From the NCBI RefSeq assembly GCF_001512295.1, contig NZ_LNUP01000011.1, positions 1 through 64,000 of the forward strand: DNA of 64,000 bases, read 5' to 3'. Shown one piece after another: positions 54,971-63,885 of the stretch. How positions within the stretch are numbered: position 1 is the first letter of the stretch; each line of letters starts with the position of its first letter. A program made the translations under genes and the position numbers. The notes beneath the pieces are model-generated. The model was not told the origin of the DNA. It made no database searches and saw only the letters and a program-made list of their open reading frames with translations. This DNA comes from Pseudomonas sp. EpS/L25. GTDB taxonomy: Bacteria; Pseudomonadota; Gammaproteobacteria; Pseudomonadales; Pseudomonadaceae.

Positions 54971-55429
54971 CTACAAGCCCGCCCAGGTCACAGCACTTGC
55001 ATATGCCAGGCGGGCTCCTCTTTCGAGCGCTTCAGACGTCAGTGTCTTTATCGTGGAAGAGACTCCATCCGTAGTGGCCTTTTTGAGCGCGGAACCCAGG
55101 CTGGTACCCGCTGCCAAGCTACTTGGCTCCTTTTTCAATACAGCAAGCGTTTTGGCAGTCAACACACATCCATAGAAGGCCGTGGGACACGATTGCTGAC
55201 CATCGAAGTAGATATAGCCGCTCTGACGGAGCCAGCTTATCGATGCTTCGAAGAAATCATCAATCTCGAATACTCTGTCCAGCTCCTCATCATCGGTGTC
55301 ACTTGAGCCCGCTATTGCTCTTGCGAAGTCTGCAGCATGAAGCTTTTTGCTAACCGGAAACGAGTCGTACAGAGAGGCAAAAACCTCGCCGACGAGTTGG
55401 TCGAATCGCTCGATGTTGCTACTGGCCAT
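54971..55429 (-). CDS. Unknown cargo protein, opposite strand
   Basis: A 152-residue soluble protein that converges on the element operon. The N-terminal half is acidic (IERFDQLVGEVFASLYDSFPVSKKL…DTDDEELDRVFEIDDFFEASISWLRQSGYIYFDG) and looks like a small winged-helix-type fold. The C-terminal part is conserved-looking (PTAFYGCVLTAKTLAVLKKEP…STIKTLTSEALERGARLAYASAVTWAGL). I chose the ATG at 55429, which follows GGAGAC. Lower GC than its neighbours. No function known to me; its site between satellite replication genes and the border is a common place for anti-phage cargo. Confidence 0.7.
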   Translation of the reverse strand: MASSNIERFDQLVGEVFASLYDSFPVSKKLHAADFARAIAGSSDTDDEELDRVFEIDDFFEASISWLRQSGYIYFDGQQSCPTAFYGCVLTAKTLAVLKKEPSSLAAGTSLGSALKKATTDGVSSTIKTLTSEALERGARLAYASAVTWAGL

Positions 55430-55884
55430 ACTGTCTCCATCCTGCTCGATCATCAATCACAACGCACGCCCAGTCCGATATTGGGCCGGTCTAGCAGGAC
55501 GGTCGGCCTTGAGATCCCTGATCTAGACAGCATTGCGCCATACCTCCCCGTCTTGGGTCCTTCCTACCCCCGGCCCGGTTGGGGGTAATTCGGGCCCCGC
55601 TTGAAAGCCATGTGTGAGAATTTTCGGGGGGTTGGTTGTTATATTGTCGTCGCACTGGAGCCCGCGCCATTGCTGGGTTTCGCGCCAAAAATACACCAAC
55701 CAGGGCATCGAAAAGACCAACCCGGCACTCGCTGGTCGACCATAGCGCCCGGCTTGGCTCTATCAGCCCGTCGGCGGCGACCCGCTTCCGGTTGTTTAGA
55801 AGGGGAAACACTAGAGCTGGCGCGGCCTGGCGACCAAAGCGGAACCGGAACCGGAAGTGCCGGAAAAACGCTCGTGAATAGCGA
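55430..55884. other. Non-coding or decayed border segment
   Basis: Frames of 60-150 codons on both strands are short, overlap each other and lack ribosome-binding sites, so I call none. The segment holds one inverted copy of the short repeat (CCCGCGCCATTGCTGGGTTT, 55661-55680) from the DUF3631 gene and a GGAACC direct-repeat run at 55841-55855. No copy of the tRNA-Phe 3' end is found here. Confidence 0.5.
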
Positions 55885-55998
55885 AATGACTTCGGCATCA
55901 AGTCCGGCACCGTGCGGATGGGAGCGGTCACCAAGAAGGGCTATTCGCGGGACCAGTTCAGTGACGCCTTTTCTCGCTACCTGACGGGGGCTGAAAGC
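55885..55998 (+). repeat. 114-bp perfect direct repeat, copy 2 (element border)
   Basis: Identical to 53236-53349. It is a DUF3631 gene fragment lying at the junction with the truncated PAAR–DUF2235 gene. The host frame breaks exactly at its right end. Confidence 0.95.
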
Positions 55999-56725
55999 CG
56001 GCGTTTTCGTCCTGCTCGATGGCGCGCTGGGTATCGTCCCGGTAGAGCCGATACAACCGCGCGATATTCGTCTCCGCATTGGCGTAACTGCTGTCGTCCT
56101 TCAGCATGAATTTTTCGCAGTGCAGTGCGATGCTCTCGGCCTGGTCCTGCCGAAAACCCTGAGCTTCCGCTCGGCAGGTTGCACCCGTGGCGGCGTTGAA
56201 GAGGTTGTTGCCGGTGCCATCGAAGAAGACGCCGATGCGCAGGGTGATGCGCTGCTCCACGGGGCGTTCAGACTCGCGGGCGGGTTTTTCTTGGTCTAAC
56301 GGGGCGCTCAGCGGGTGATCGGAAAAAGCGCCCGGCCCCGGCCGCTCCCTCCCCCGTAGCCCCAGAGGTGCGGCCCGTCCCGGTGCCAGGCGCGTGGATT
56401 CCCCGTTCGCTGCGCAGGCACCCGGAGCCAGGCTACCGCCACTCGTCCCGCCGCCCTGGGTACCGATGATGACGGTCCCCGAACCACCGATCACTACCCC
56501 GCCATGGCTGGTGACGCTGCCGAGCACGGCAGCAGGCTGGCCGTTGATCAGGACGTTGGGGATGACGGCCGCGCCCAGCTTCGCACCACAGCCACAGGCG
56601 TGGCCCAGGGTGGCGGCGGGCAGGCCGTCGAAGAAGACGTTGGCCGAGCCCTGGACCAGGACCGTGGCCCCGCACTTGGGGCAGGTGACGGCGTCACCCA
56701 GGCGCGCCGCGGGTTTTCCAGACAT
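55958..56725 (-). pseudogene. PAAR–DUF2235 type VI secretion effector, 3'-truncated
   Basis: The N-terminal ~90 residues form a PAAR spike-tip domain (KPAARLGDAVTCPKCGATVLVQGSANVFFDGLPAATLGHACGCG…, cysteines and histidines for zinc). After a Pro/Gly linker, ITLRIGVFFDGTGNNLFN starts a DUF2235/Tle-type lipase domain. It continues normally to AIEQDENAG; the last dozen residues come from the 114-bp element fragment read backwards. The catalytic GxSxG and the rest of the domain are missing. Full homologues are about 500-900 residues. So the effector is probably dead; no immunity gene remains. Confidence 0.85.
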
Positions 56726-56882
56726 GACCGATCTCCCTATCGGTAACTGCAGGTGCTGAAAAATGCCGCAGGAAAGGCTCTAGAACAAGGCTTTAGCGCG
56801 GGTTTACGCCCACCATCACAAAAGCGCAATCGCGGTGGAGCGCACCCGGGCATGGCCAACACGGACGAGAACGCCCTGACCC

Positions 56883-58283
56883 TTACTGGCCCAGGTCGCG
56901 CAGGCGCTTGCCCTGCATCAGGTTGCGCTCGATGCGCTCCAGGGTGACGCCCTTGGTCTCCGGCACCAGCAGGAACACCAGGAAGATGAACACCACGTTC
57001 AGACCGGCGTAGATCCAGAAGGTGGTGCCCTGGCCCAGGGTACCCAGCATGGTCAGGAAGGTGGCGCCGACGATCATGTTGGCGATCCAGTTGGTGAAGG
57101 TGGAGCAGCCGATGCCGAAGTCGCGACCCTTGAGCGGTTGGACTTCAGAGCACAGGGTCCAGATCAGCGGGCCGGCCGACATGGCGAAGCCGACGATGAA
57201 GATCAGCAGCATGACCACGGTGAAGGTCTGCTGGCCGTGGCTCAGGTTGCCCATGCCGAGCATGGTGCCGACCACGCCCAGGCCCACGGCCATGACCACG
57301 AAACCAGTATAGAGGATGGGTTTGCGGCCCCACTTGTCGACCAGGAAGATGGCGATGAAGGTAGCCAGCACGTTGGTCAGGCCGACCGCGGCGGTGAACC
57401 ACATCTGAGCGGCGGTATCGTAGCCCATGCCCTCGAAGATGCGCGGTGCGTAGTACATCACCACGTTCATGCCGGTGAACTGCTGCACCACCTGCAGCAG
57501 CACACCCAGGCCAACCGAGCGGCGGAAGTTGGGGTTCTCCTTGAACAGCGACCAGCCCTTCTGCGGCACCTTGAGCTGCTCTTCGATCTCCGCGACCTCC
57601 TGCTGGATGACCTTTTCGTCACCGCGCAGCTTGTGCAGGACCTTGATGGCCTCCTGCTTGCGACCGGCCATGATCAGCCAGCGCGGACTGTCCGGCAGGG
57701 CGAAGACGCCGATCAGGAACAGCACGCCGGGGACGGCGATGATGCCGAGCATCCAGCGCCAGGCCTCGTAGTAGCTGAAGGCGGTATTGGAGAGGAAGGC
57801 GATCAGGATGCCGGCGGTGATCATCAGCTGGTACAGCGAGATCATGGAACCGCGGATGTTTTCCGGGGCGACCTCGGCCAGGTACAGCGGCGCGGTGAAG
57901 GAGGCGATGCCGATGGCCAGGCCGAGCAGGAAGCGAGCGAAGATCAGCATGGTCGGCGAGGTGGCCAGGCCGCACAGCACCGAACCGATGACGAACAGGA
58001 TGGCGCCCAGCATCAGCGACTTCTTGCGACCCAGCTTGGCCGACAGCGAACCCGCGCCGAGGGCGCCCAGGGCGGCACCGGCCATCATGCTGGAGACGAT
58101 CCATTCGATCACCTGGTCGGAGATCTGGAATTCCTGTTGGATGAACTTGGTGGCACCGGAGATGACGCCGATGTCGAGGCCGAACATGAGACCGGCCAGG
58201 GCCGCCATCAGGCAGGCGAAGATGGCTTTAGGCTGGGCCTTCTCGGTGACGTGACCGTCGGCATTGGTAGTGGTGTTGCTCAT
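56883..58283 (-). CDS. galP: GalP-like sugar:proton symporter
   Basis: A 466-residue major-facilitator sugar porter with twelve segments. It is very close to E. coli GalP: LMAALAGLMFGLDIGVISGA, GRKKSLMLGAILFVIGSVL, LYLAEVAPENIRGSMISLYQLMITAGI, LQVVQQFTGMNVVMYYAPRIFE, GRDFGIGCSTFTNWIANMIVGATFLTML and VPETKGVTLERIERNLM. It imports galactose or glucose. Last gene of the leftward galactonate cluster, about 110 bases from the lactonase gene. Confidence 0.92.
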   Translation of the reverse strand: MSNTTTNADGHVTEKAQPKAIFACLMAALAGLMFGLDIGVISGATKFIQQEFQISDQVIEWIVSSMMAGAALGALGAGSLSAKLGRKKSLMLGAILFVIGSVLCGLATSPTMLIFARFLLGLAIGIASFTAPLYLAEVAPENIRGSMISLYQLMITAGILIAFLSNTAFSYYEAWRWMLGIIAVPGVLFLIGVFALPDSPRWLIMAGRKQEAIKVLHKLRGDEKVIQQEVAEIEEQLKVPQKGWSLFKENPNFRRSVGLGVLLQVVQQFTGMNVVMYYAPRIFEGMGYDTAAQMWFTAAVGLTNVLATFIAIFLVDKWGRKPILYTGFVVMAVGLGVVGTMLGMGNLSHGQQTFTVVMLLIFIVGFAMSAGPLIWTLCSEVQPLKGRDFGIGCSTFTNWIANMIVGATFLTMLGTLGQGTTFWIYAGLNVVFIFLVFLLVPETKGVTLERIERNLMQGKRLRDLGQ

Positions 58284-58392
58284 GGCAGATGCTCCTCGCT
58301 CGCCTTATGGGCGATCTTGTTGTCGCGGGTCGTTCCGTATCCGTTTGTTACAGACCTGTCTAACGAACCTTGGTTCGGCCGGTAAGAAGCCC

Positions 58393-59445
58393 TTACCAGA
58401 GCCGTGCGGCCTGGGCGTTCACATAGGTGGCATAGAGCGAGCCACCGCCAGTGATGAACAGGCGATTGCCCTTGGGACCACCGAATTCGACGTTGGAGAC
58501 GGTTTCCGGCAGGTGCAGGGTAGCCAGCGGCTGGCCACTCGGATTGAAGATCCGCACGCTGTTCTGCGCAGCGGCGCCGGCCCAGCTGCACCAGAGGTTG
58601 CCGTCGCTGTCGACGCGGAAGCCATCGATCACGCCCTGGTCCTTGGCGTCGATCAGCACCTCGCCACCGTCGAGGGTGCCGTCGTCCCTCAGGGTGAACG
58701 CCCGTACGTGATTGGGCTTGCCGGGATTGCCGCCTCCGGCGGTGTCGCTGATGTAGAGGCGCTTGCCGTCGGGGGCGAAGGCCAGGCCGTTGGGCCGGCC
58801 GAAGTCGCCCGCCGCCACCGTGGCCTTGCCCTGGGGATCGATGCGATAGACGTTGGTGGGTAGCTCGAATTCGGCCTTGTGGCCTTCGTAGGCGCCGAGG
58901 ATGCCGTAGCCCGGATCGGTGAACCAGATGGCGCCATCGGCACCGACCACCACGTCGTTGGGCGCGTTCAGCGGCTTGCCGTCGAAGCGGTCGAGCAGCA
59001 CGGTGACGCTGCCATTCAATTCGCGGCGGGTGACGCGGCGGGTGTCGTGTTCGCAGCTGATCAGCCGGCCCTCGCGGTCGCGGGTGTGGCCATTGGCGTT
59101 GTGGGACTGGTCGTCGTAGACGCTGACGTGGCCATCGTCGGCGCTCCAGCGCATGACCCGGGCATTGGGGATGTCGCTGAACAGCAGGCAGCGCCAGTCG
59201 GCCATCCACACCGGCCCCTCGGTCCAGAGACCGCCGGACCAGAGCCGCTCGACGAAGGCATTGCCCAGGCGACCCTTAAAGGCCTGGTCGTGGATCTCCC
59301 AGGCGGGATCGGGCATGACGATGGGCGGCTTGCCTTCCCAGTTGCGGGTGAGACCGAACTGGTCTTCGGCCAGGGCGCGGCTGGCGACCAGGCCGGCCGA
59401 GGCAGCGAGGGAGACGCCAATGAAGGTGCGACGGGCGAGCGGCAT
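58393..59445 (-). CDS. Tat-exported SMP-30/gluconolactonase-type lactonase
   Basis: A 350-residue protein with a twin-arginine signal (LARRTFIGVSLAASAGLVASRALA) and a six-bladed propeller: GGLWTEGPVWMADWRCLLFSDI (first metal Glu), GHTRDREGRLISCEHDTRRV, LNAPNDVVVGADGAIWFTDPGYG and RPNGLAFAPDGKRLYISDTAGG. These fit periplasmic gluconolactonases. In this cluster the substrate is probably galactonolactone made outside the inner membrane by membrane glucose/aldose dehydrogenase, giving galactonate for the neighbouring transporter. That link is inference. Confidence 0.9.
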   Translation of the reverse strand: MPLARRTFIGVSLAASAGLVASRALAEDQFGLTRNWEGKPPIVMPDPAWEIHDQAFKGRLGNAFVERLWSGGLWTEGPVWMADWRCLLFSDIPNARVMRWSADDGHVSVYDDQSHNANGHTRDREGRLISCEHDTRRVTRRELNGSVTVLLDRFDGKPLNAPNDVVVGADGAIWFTDPGYGILGAYEGHKAEFELPTNVYRIDPQGKATVAAGDFGRPNGLAFAPDGKRLYISDTAGGGNPGKPNHVRAFTLRDDGTLDGGEVLIDAKDQGVIDGFRVDSDGNLWCSWAGAAAQNSVRIFNPSGQPLATLHLPETVSNVEFGGPKGNRLFITGGGSLYATYVNAQAARLW

Positions 59446-59553
59446 GGAGAGACTCCTTTGTTGTCGTTATGAGCGCGATTAGGCCTTGTCAGAGCGCCTC
59501 CCTGGCCCTGACAGGCCTGGAGGCGCCTCCTGCGAGCGCCTCTTTAGTCGCCC

Positions 59554-60879
59554 CTACTCGGGCAGACGTTCCACCTTGCCCACCACCAGGCCGTAGCAGA
59601 GGGCGCCGATCAGCGCGGTCACGCCGATGAAGGCGATGGCCGGGGCGAAGCTGCCGTCCTTGACCAGGAAGCCGATGACGATGGGCACGCAGATGGCCGA
59701 GAGGTTGCCGATGAAGTTGAACATCCCGCCGGTGAGGCCGATCAGCCGCTCCGGCGCCATGGCCGAGACCATCGACCAGGTGATGGAGGCCAGGCCGTTG
59801 CCGAAGAAGGCCAGCGCCAGGCAGGCGATGATCAGGGCGGGGGAGTCGACGAAGTTGGCGCCGACGATGCTGGTGGAGATCAGCAGGCCACCGATGATCG
59901 GCAGCTTGCGCGCCAGGCCCACGGAGGCGCCGCGGCGGATCAGCCAGTCCGACAGCAGCCCCGAGCAGATCACGCCGAGGAAGGCAGCCAGGAACGGCAG
60001 CGAGGCGAGGAAGCCGGCCTTGATGAAGTCCATGCCACGGTATTTCACTAGGTAGGTGGGGAACCAGGTGAGGAAGAACCAGAGGGTGGAATTGAGGCAG
60101 AACTGGCCGATGTAGATACCCCAGAGCTTGCGCTTGTTGAGCACGCTCCAGAGGTCACGCCACTGGAAGGCGGCGCGATTGCGGTTCTTCTGCTCCAGGT
60201 CGACCAGGCCACCGCCCTCCTGGATCAGCGCGACTTCGGCGGCATTGGCGCCGCGGAAGTCCTTGGGTTCGCGATAGACCAGGTACCAGATGGCCGCCCA
60301 GAGGATGCCGACGCCACCGGTGACGACGAAGACCATGTGCCAGCCAAAGGTCTGCTGCAGGTAGATCAGCACCGGGGTGAGAAAGGCCAGGCCAACGAAC
60401 TGGCCGGAGGTGTAGAAGCCGATGGCGGTAGCCCGCTCGCGCTCGGGAAACCAGGTGGTGACCACCCGGTTGTTGATCGGGTAGGCCGGTGCTTCCAGGG
60501 CACCTACCGCCAGGCGCAGGATGATCAGGCCGATGAAGCTGCCGACGAAGCCGAGGCCGATGGTGGCCAGCGACCAGAGCGCAATGGCCACCGGATAGAG
60601 GATGCGCGGGGCGACCTTGTCCACCAGCCAGCCGCCGGGGATCTGCATGGCGGCGTAGGTCCAGCCGAAGGCGGAGAGGATCAGCCCCATGTGCACCGGC
60701 TCGATGCCCAGGTCCTGCGCCAGGTGCGGCGCGGCGATGGAGAGGTTGCTGCGGTCGAGGTAGTTGATCACCACGGTGACGAACAGCAGCGTCATGATGA
60801 AGAAGCGCGCCCGACTGGGCTTGGCCAGCGTCGGCGCGGCCGTGGCCGCCGCCGGGGCGGCGTGGGTGGGAGTGGGCAT
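59554..60879 (-). CDS. dgoT: D-galactonate/aldarate MFS transporter (ACS family)
   Basis: A 441-residue anion:cation symporter-type MFS protein: TVVINYLDRSNLSIAAPHLAQDLGI, GWTYAAMQIPGGWLVDKVAPR, ALEAPAYPINNRVVTTWFPERERATAIGFYTSGQFVG and SMVSAMAPERLIGLTGGMFNF. It imports hexonates or aldarates with protons. Its place next to dgoD points to D-galactonate. The long Ala/Thr N-terminal extension is of no known role. Confidence 0.88.
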   Translation of the reverse strand: MPTPTHAAPAAATAAPTLAKPSRARFFIMTLLFVTVVINYLDRSNLSIAAPHLAQDLGIEPVHMGLILSAFGWTYAAMQIPGGWLVDKVAPRILYPVAIALWSLATIGLGFVGSFIGLIILRLAVGALEAPAYPINNRVVTTWFPERERATAIGFYTSGQFVGLAFLTPVLIYLQQTFGWHMVFVVTGGVGILWAAIWYLVYREPKDFRGANAAEVALIQEGGGLVDLEQKNRNRAAFQWRDLWSVLNKRKLWGIYIGQFCLNSTLWFFLTWFPTYLVKYRGMDFIKAGFLASLPFLAAFLGVICSGLLSDWLIRRGASVGLARKLPIIGGLLISTSIVGANFVDSPALIIACLALAFFGNGLASITWSMVSAMAPERLIGLTGGMFNFIGNLSAICVPIVIGFLVKDGSFAPAIAFIGVTALIGALCYGLVVGKVERLPE

Positions 60880-60946
60880 GGCTCGGGTCCTGTAGTTGGC
60901 GTTGTGGCGAGCGTTGTGGGTATCTGGGGGTCAGGGCGCCGCGGCG

Positions 60947-61058
60947 GCCCTCTCCCTAGCCCTCTCCCAGCGGGAGAGGGGATGGTCCGAACGAGAGCTA
61001 AGCTCCGCGCTCCTGCTCTTGCCCCCTCCCTGGGAGAGGGTTGGGGTGAGGGTGTCTC
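60947..61058. repeat. Intergenic CCCTCTCCC/GGGAGAGGG repeat
   Basis: CCCTCTCC, then CCCTCTCCCAGCGGGAGAGG (60960-60979), then an interior spacer and CCCTCCCTGGGAGAGGG with TTGGGGTGAGGG. This palindromic family occurs in many proteobacterial intergenic regions. It fills the whole gap between dgoT and dgoD and could act as a transcription/RNA-stability element. Confidence 0.8.
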
Positions 61059-62207
61059 TCACCATTCGGCGAAACTGCCGTCCTTGTGCCGCCACACCGG
61101 GTTGCGCCAGCGATGACCGATGGCGGCGCGCTCCTTGACGAATTCCTCGTTGACCTCGACGCCCAGCCCCGGTCCCTGGGGGATCTTCACGTGGCCGTCG
61201 CCGTAGTCGAACACCTCGGGATTCTTGATGTAGTCCAGCAGGTCGTTGCCCTGGTTGTAGTGGATGCCCAGGCTCTGCTCCTGGATGAAGGCGTTGTAGC
61301 AGTTGGCGTCCAGCTGCAGGTTGACCGCCAGGGCGATGGGGCCGAGTGGGCAATGCAGGGCGATGGCGACGTCGTAGGCCTCGGCCATGTTGGCGATCTT
61401 GCGCGTCTCGGTGATGCCGCCGGCATGGGACGGATCGGGTTGCAGGATGTCGACGTAGCCTTCCTGGAGAATGCGCTTGAAGTCCCAGCGCGAGTACAGT
61501 CGCTCGCCCAGGGCGATGGGCGTGTTGCTCATCAGGGCGATTTCCTTGAGCGCCTCGTGGTGCTCGCTGAGCACCGGCTCCTCGATGAACATCAGGCGGA
61601 ACTGCTCCAGCTCCTTGACCAGCACCTTGGCCATGGGCTTGTGCACCCGGCCATGGAAGTCCACGCCGATGCCGAAGTGCGGCCCGCAGGCGTCGCGGAT
61701 GGCGGCGACGTTGGCGATCACCTGGTCGACCTTGTCGTAGGTGTCGACGAACTGCATCTCTTCGCTGGCATTCATCTTGATCGCGGTGAAGCCCTTGGCC
61801 TGGCGTTCCAGGGCCTGGGCCGCGGTCTCGGCCGGACGGTCGCCACCGATCCAGGAGTAGACACGGATGCTGTCGCGCACCTGGCCACCGAGCAGCTCGT
61901 GCACCGGTACGCCCAGGGCCTTGCCCTTGATATCCCACAAGGCCTGGTCGATGCCGGCCAGGGCGCTCATGTGGATGCCGCCACCGCGATAGAAGCCGCC
62001 GCGGTAGAGCACCGTCCAGTGGTCCTCGATGTTGCGCGGGTCCTTGCCGATCAGGTAGTCGGCCAGTTCCTCGACCGCCGCCGCCACGCTGTGGGCGCGA
62101 CCTTCCAGCACGGGTTCGCCCCAGCCGTGGATGCCCTCGTCGGTCTCGATCTTGAGAAAGCACCAGCGCGGCGGGACGACATAGGTGGTGAGTTTGGTGA
62201 TCTTCAT
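61059..62207 (-). CDS. dgoD: D-galactonate dehydratase DgoD
   Basis: A 382-residue enolase-superfamily acid-sugar dehydratase: [31 protein letters not shown], catalytic/metal motifs [19 protein letters not shown] (Asp, then His), MFIEEPV (Glu), [24 protein letters not shown] and the His in IALHCPLGP. It converts D-galactonate to 2-keto-3-deoxygalactonate. Follows dgoA with a REPIN in the gap; full family length. Confidence 0.96.
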   Translation of the reverse strand: MKITKLTTYVVPPRWCFLKIETDEGIHGWGEPVLEGRAHSVAAAVEELADYLIGKDPRNIEDHWTVLYRGGFYRGGGIHMSALAGIDQALWDIKGKALGVPVHELLGGQVRDSIRVYSWIGGDRPAETAAQALERQAKGFTAIKMNASEEMQFVDTYDKVDQVIANVAAIRDACGPHFGIGVDFHGRVHKPMAKVLVKELEQFRLMFIEEPVLSEHHEALKEIALMSNTPIALGERLYSRWDFKRILQEGYVDILQPDPSHAGGITETRKIANMAEAYDVAIALHCPLGPIALAVNLQLDANCYNAFIQEQSLGIHYNQGNDLLDYIKNPEVFDYGDGHVKIPQGPGLGVEVNEEFVKERAAIGHRWRNPVWRHKDGSFAEW

Positions 62208-62255
62208 GGTGTGGGAATCTCGACGGTAATTATTGGAATCGAGGGATTGGGCAAA

Positions 62256-62309
62256 TCGCGGTCATGGACCGCTCCTACGGATATCTGTAGGAGCGGTCCA
62301 TGACCGCGA
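62256..62309. repeat. REPIN (inverted pair of REP sequences)
   Basis: TCGCGGTCATGGACCGCTCC… (62256-62278) and its exact reverse complement (62287-62309) around GGATATCT. The core GTAGGAGCGG is the common Pseudomonas REP motif. It lies between dgoD and dgoA. Confidence 0.93.
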
Positions 62310-62312
62310 GCT

Positions 62313-62939
62313 TTAAGCGTTCTTCGCCGCCCGCCACCCCGCCGCGAAGGCCTGGGCATTGGCACTTACCTGGGCGGCGCTCAGGCCTGGCTTGTACAGC
62401 GCCGAGCCAAGGCCGAAGCCGTTGGCGCCGGCGGCCACGTAGGCGCCCATGTTGTCCGGGGTGATGCCGCCCACCGGCAGCAGCGCGAGCTCCTTGGGAA
62501 ACACCGCGCGCCAGGCCTTGACCACCGCCGGGCCGAGTTGCTCGGCGGGAAACAGCTTGAGGCTGTCGGCGCCGGCGTCGAGGGCGGCGAAGCCTTCCGA
62601 AGGAGTGGCCACGCCTGGCGCGCTGACCAGGCCGGCGGCCTTGCTGGCGCGGATCACCGCCAGGTTGGCGTTGGGCGAGACGATCAGCCGGCCACCGGCG
62701 GCGTCCACCTCGGCCACCTGGGCTTCGGTGAGCACGGTGCCGGCGCCGATCAGGCAGTCTTCGTCCAGCTCGGCGGTCAGCCGACGGATGCTGTCGAAGG
62801 GCTGCTGCGAGTTGAGCGGAATCTCGATGACGCGAAAGCCGGCCTCATAGAGGGCGCGGCCGACCGCGACGATCTCGTCCGGGGTGACGCCGCGCAGGAT
62901 GGCGATCAGCGGCAGGTCCTTGAGATAGGTATCAAGCAT
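62313..62939 (-). CDS. dgoA: 2-dehydro-3-deoxy-6-phosphogalactonate aldolase DgoA
   Basis: A 208-residue class I aldolase of the KDPG/KHG family: LIAILRGVTPDEI, EIPLNSQQPFDSI, GAGTVLT, Schiff-base Lys in DSLKLFPAEQLGP, LPVGGITPDNM. It splits KDPGal to pyruvate and glyceraldehyde 3-phosphate. Overlaps dgoK by eight bases. Confidence 0.95.
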   Translation of the reverse strand: MLDTYLKDLPLIAILRGVTPDEIVAVGRALYEAGFRVIEIPLNSQQPFDSIRRLTAELDEDCLIGAGTVLTEAQVAEVDAAGGRLIVSPNANLAVIRASKAAGLVSAPGVATPSEGFAALDAGADSLKLFPAEQLGPAVVKAWRAVFPKELALLPVGGITPDNMGAYVAAGANGFGLGSALYKPGLSAAQVSANAQAFAAGWRAAKNA

Positions 62940-63885
62940 GGGAGCCTCCAGAGGTGGGGAGCAGGCCGGCGGCCTGGGCCAGGCGCCAGAGCCCGGCCCG
63001 GGTGGCCTGCTCCAGCAGGCGGACCTGGTGGATATCGAACAGCGCCAGGGCGTCGCGATAGCGCTGGCAGAGCGCCGCGTCGCCGATCAGCACCAGGGGT
63101 GGACAGGTGGTGCCGGCGAGGGCGGCGACCTGGCTACGCAGCTCTTCGCCGATCAGCAGGCCGGAGAGGTAGTCGAGGCTGTGCGCCGCGCCCAGCTCGC
63201 CGGCCAGCACCCGGCTGCGCACGGTGAAGAGGCGGCCGAACAGCCCCTCGGCGCCGGCATCGCGGGCGGTGACCAGGCCCAGGCGGAAGGCCTCGGCACT
63301 GGCGGCGGGCTCCGCTTCGCTGGCCGGACGCCCCAGGATGGAATGGTCGCGCAGCACGGCGAACAGCTCGCCGGTCATGTAGGTGGCGAAGTCGGTCAGG
63401 CGACCGTCACGCACCCGCACCCACTTGCTGTGGGTGCCGGGCAGTACCAGCAGGGCTGCGGCGGCCAGGTCCGGCTCCAGTTCGAGGGCGCCGAACACCT
63501 GGGTCTCCTCGCCACGCAGGACGTTGGGCAAGGCGCCACGCTGCATCACCCCAGGGACCAGATGGAGCTCGCCGCAACCCGTGTCCAGGCGCAACAGGCC
63601 GGCGGCCAGGCTGTGGACGTCGGCCGGGCAGTCGGCATAGGGCACCTCGCGCCAGCCGCCGCGACTGCCGACCATGCCGCAGGCGATGGCGGGCAGGTCC
63701 GGCTGGGCTTCGCGCCAGTCGCCCACCAGGGTGCGATAGGCCGCGGCGAAGTCACCATTCGGGACATGCATGATGCCCCAGGGCCGGCTGCGGGTTTCCA
63801 GCACGGCGCCCTGGGCGTCGAACAGCTGGGCCCGCAGGGACGAGGTGCCCCAGTCGAGGCCGATGAGGTGCGGGATGGCGGTCAT
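62932..63885 (-). CDS. dgoK: 2-dehydro-3-deoxygalactonokinase DgoK
   Basis: A 317-residue sugar kinase: LIGLDWGTSSLRAQLFD (phosphate 1), ACGMVGSRGGWREVPYADCP, LLVLPGTHSKWVRVRDGRL and TGELFAVLRDHSILG. It phosphorylates KDGal with ATP ahead of DgoA. Its ATG overlaps the IclR-type regulator stop (ATGA), so the regulator and the catabolic genes form one operon. Confidence 0.95.
   Translation of the reverse strand: MTAIPHLIGLDWGTSSLRAQLFDAQGAVLETRSRPWGIMHVPNGDFAAAYRTLVGDWREAQPDLPAIACGMVGSRGGWREVPYADCPADVHSLAAGLLRLDTGCGELHLVPGVMQRGALPNVLRGEETQVFGALELEPDLAAAALLVLPGTHSKWVRVRDGRLTDFATYMTGELFAVLRDHSILGRPASEAEPAASAEAFRLGLVTARDAGAEGLFGRLFTVRSRVLAGELGAAHSLDYLSGLLIGEELRSQVAALAGTTCPPLVLIGDAALCQRYRDALALFDIHQVRLLEQATRAGLWRLAQAAGLLPTSGGSHA

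Noticed and set aside
55491-55934. 147-codon minus ORF in the border segment
   Set aside because: Contains the reverse of the DUF3631 fragment and low-complexity text; no start signal.
54950-55998. Right attachment site matching the tRNA-Phe 3' end
   Set aside because: I looked for the T-arm/acceptor sequence and found no match; the border seems rearranged.
60947-61058. Small RNA or riboswitch ahead of dgoT
   Set aside because: The sequence is a widespread palindromic intergenic repeat and sits between genes of one operon.
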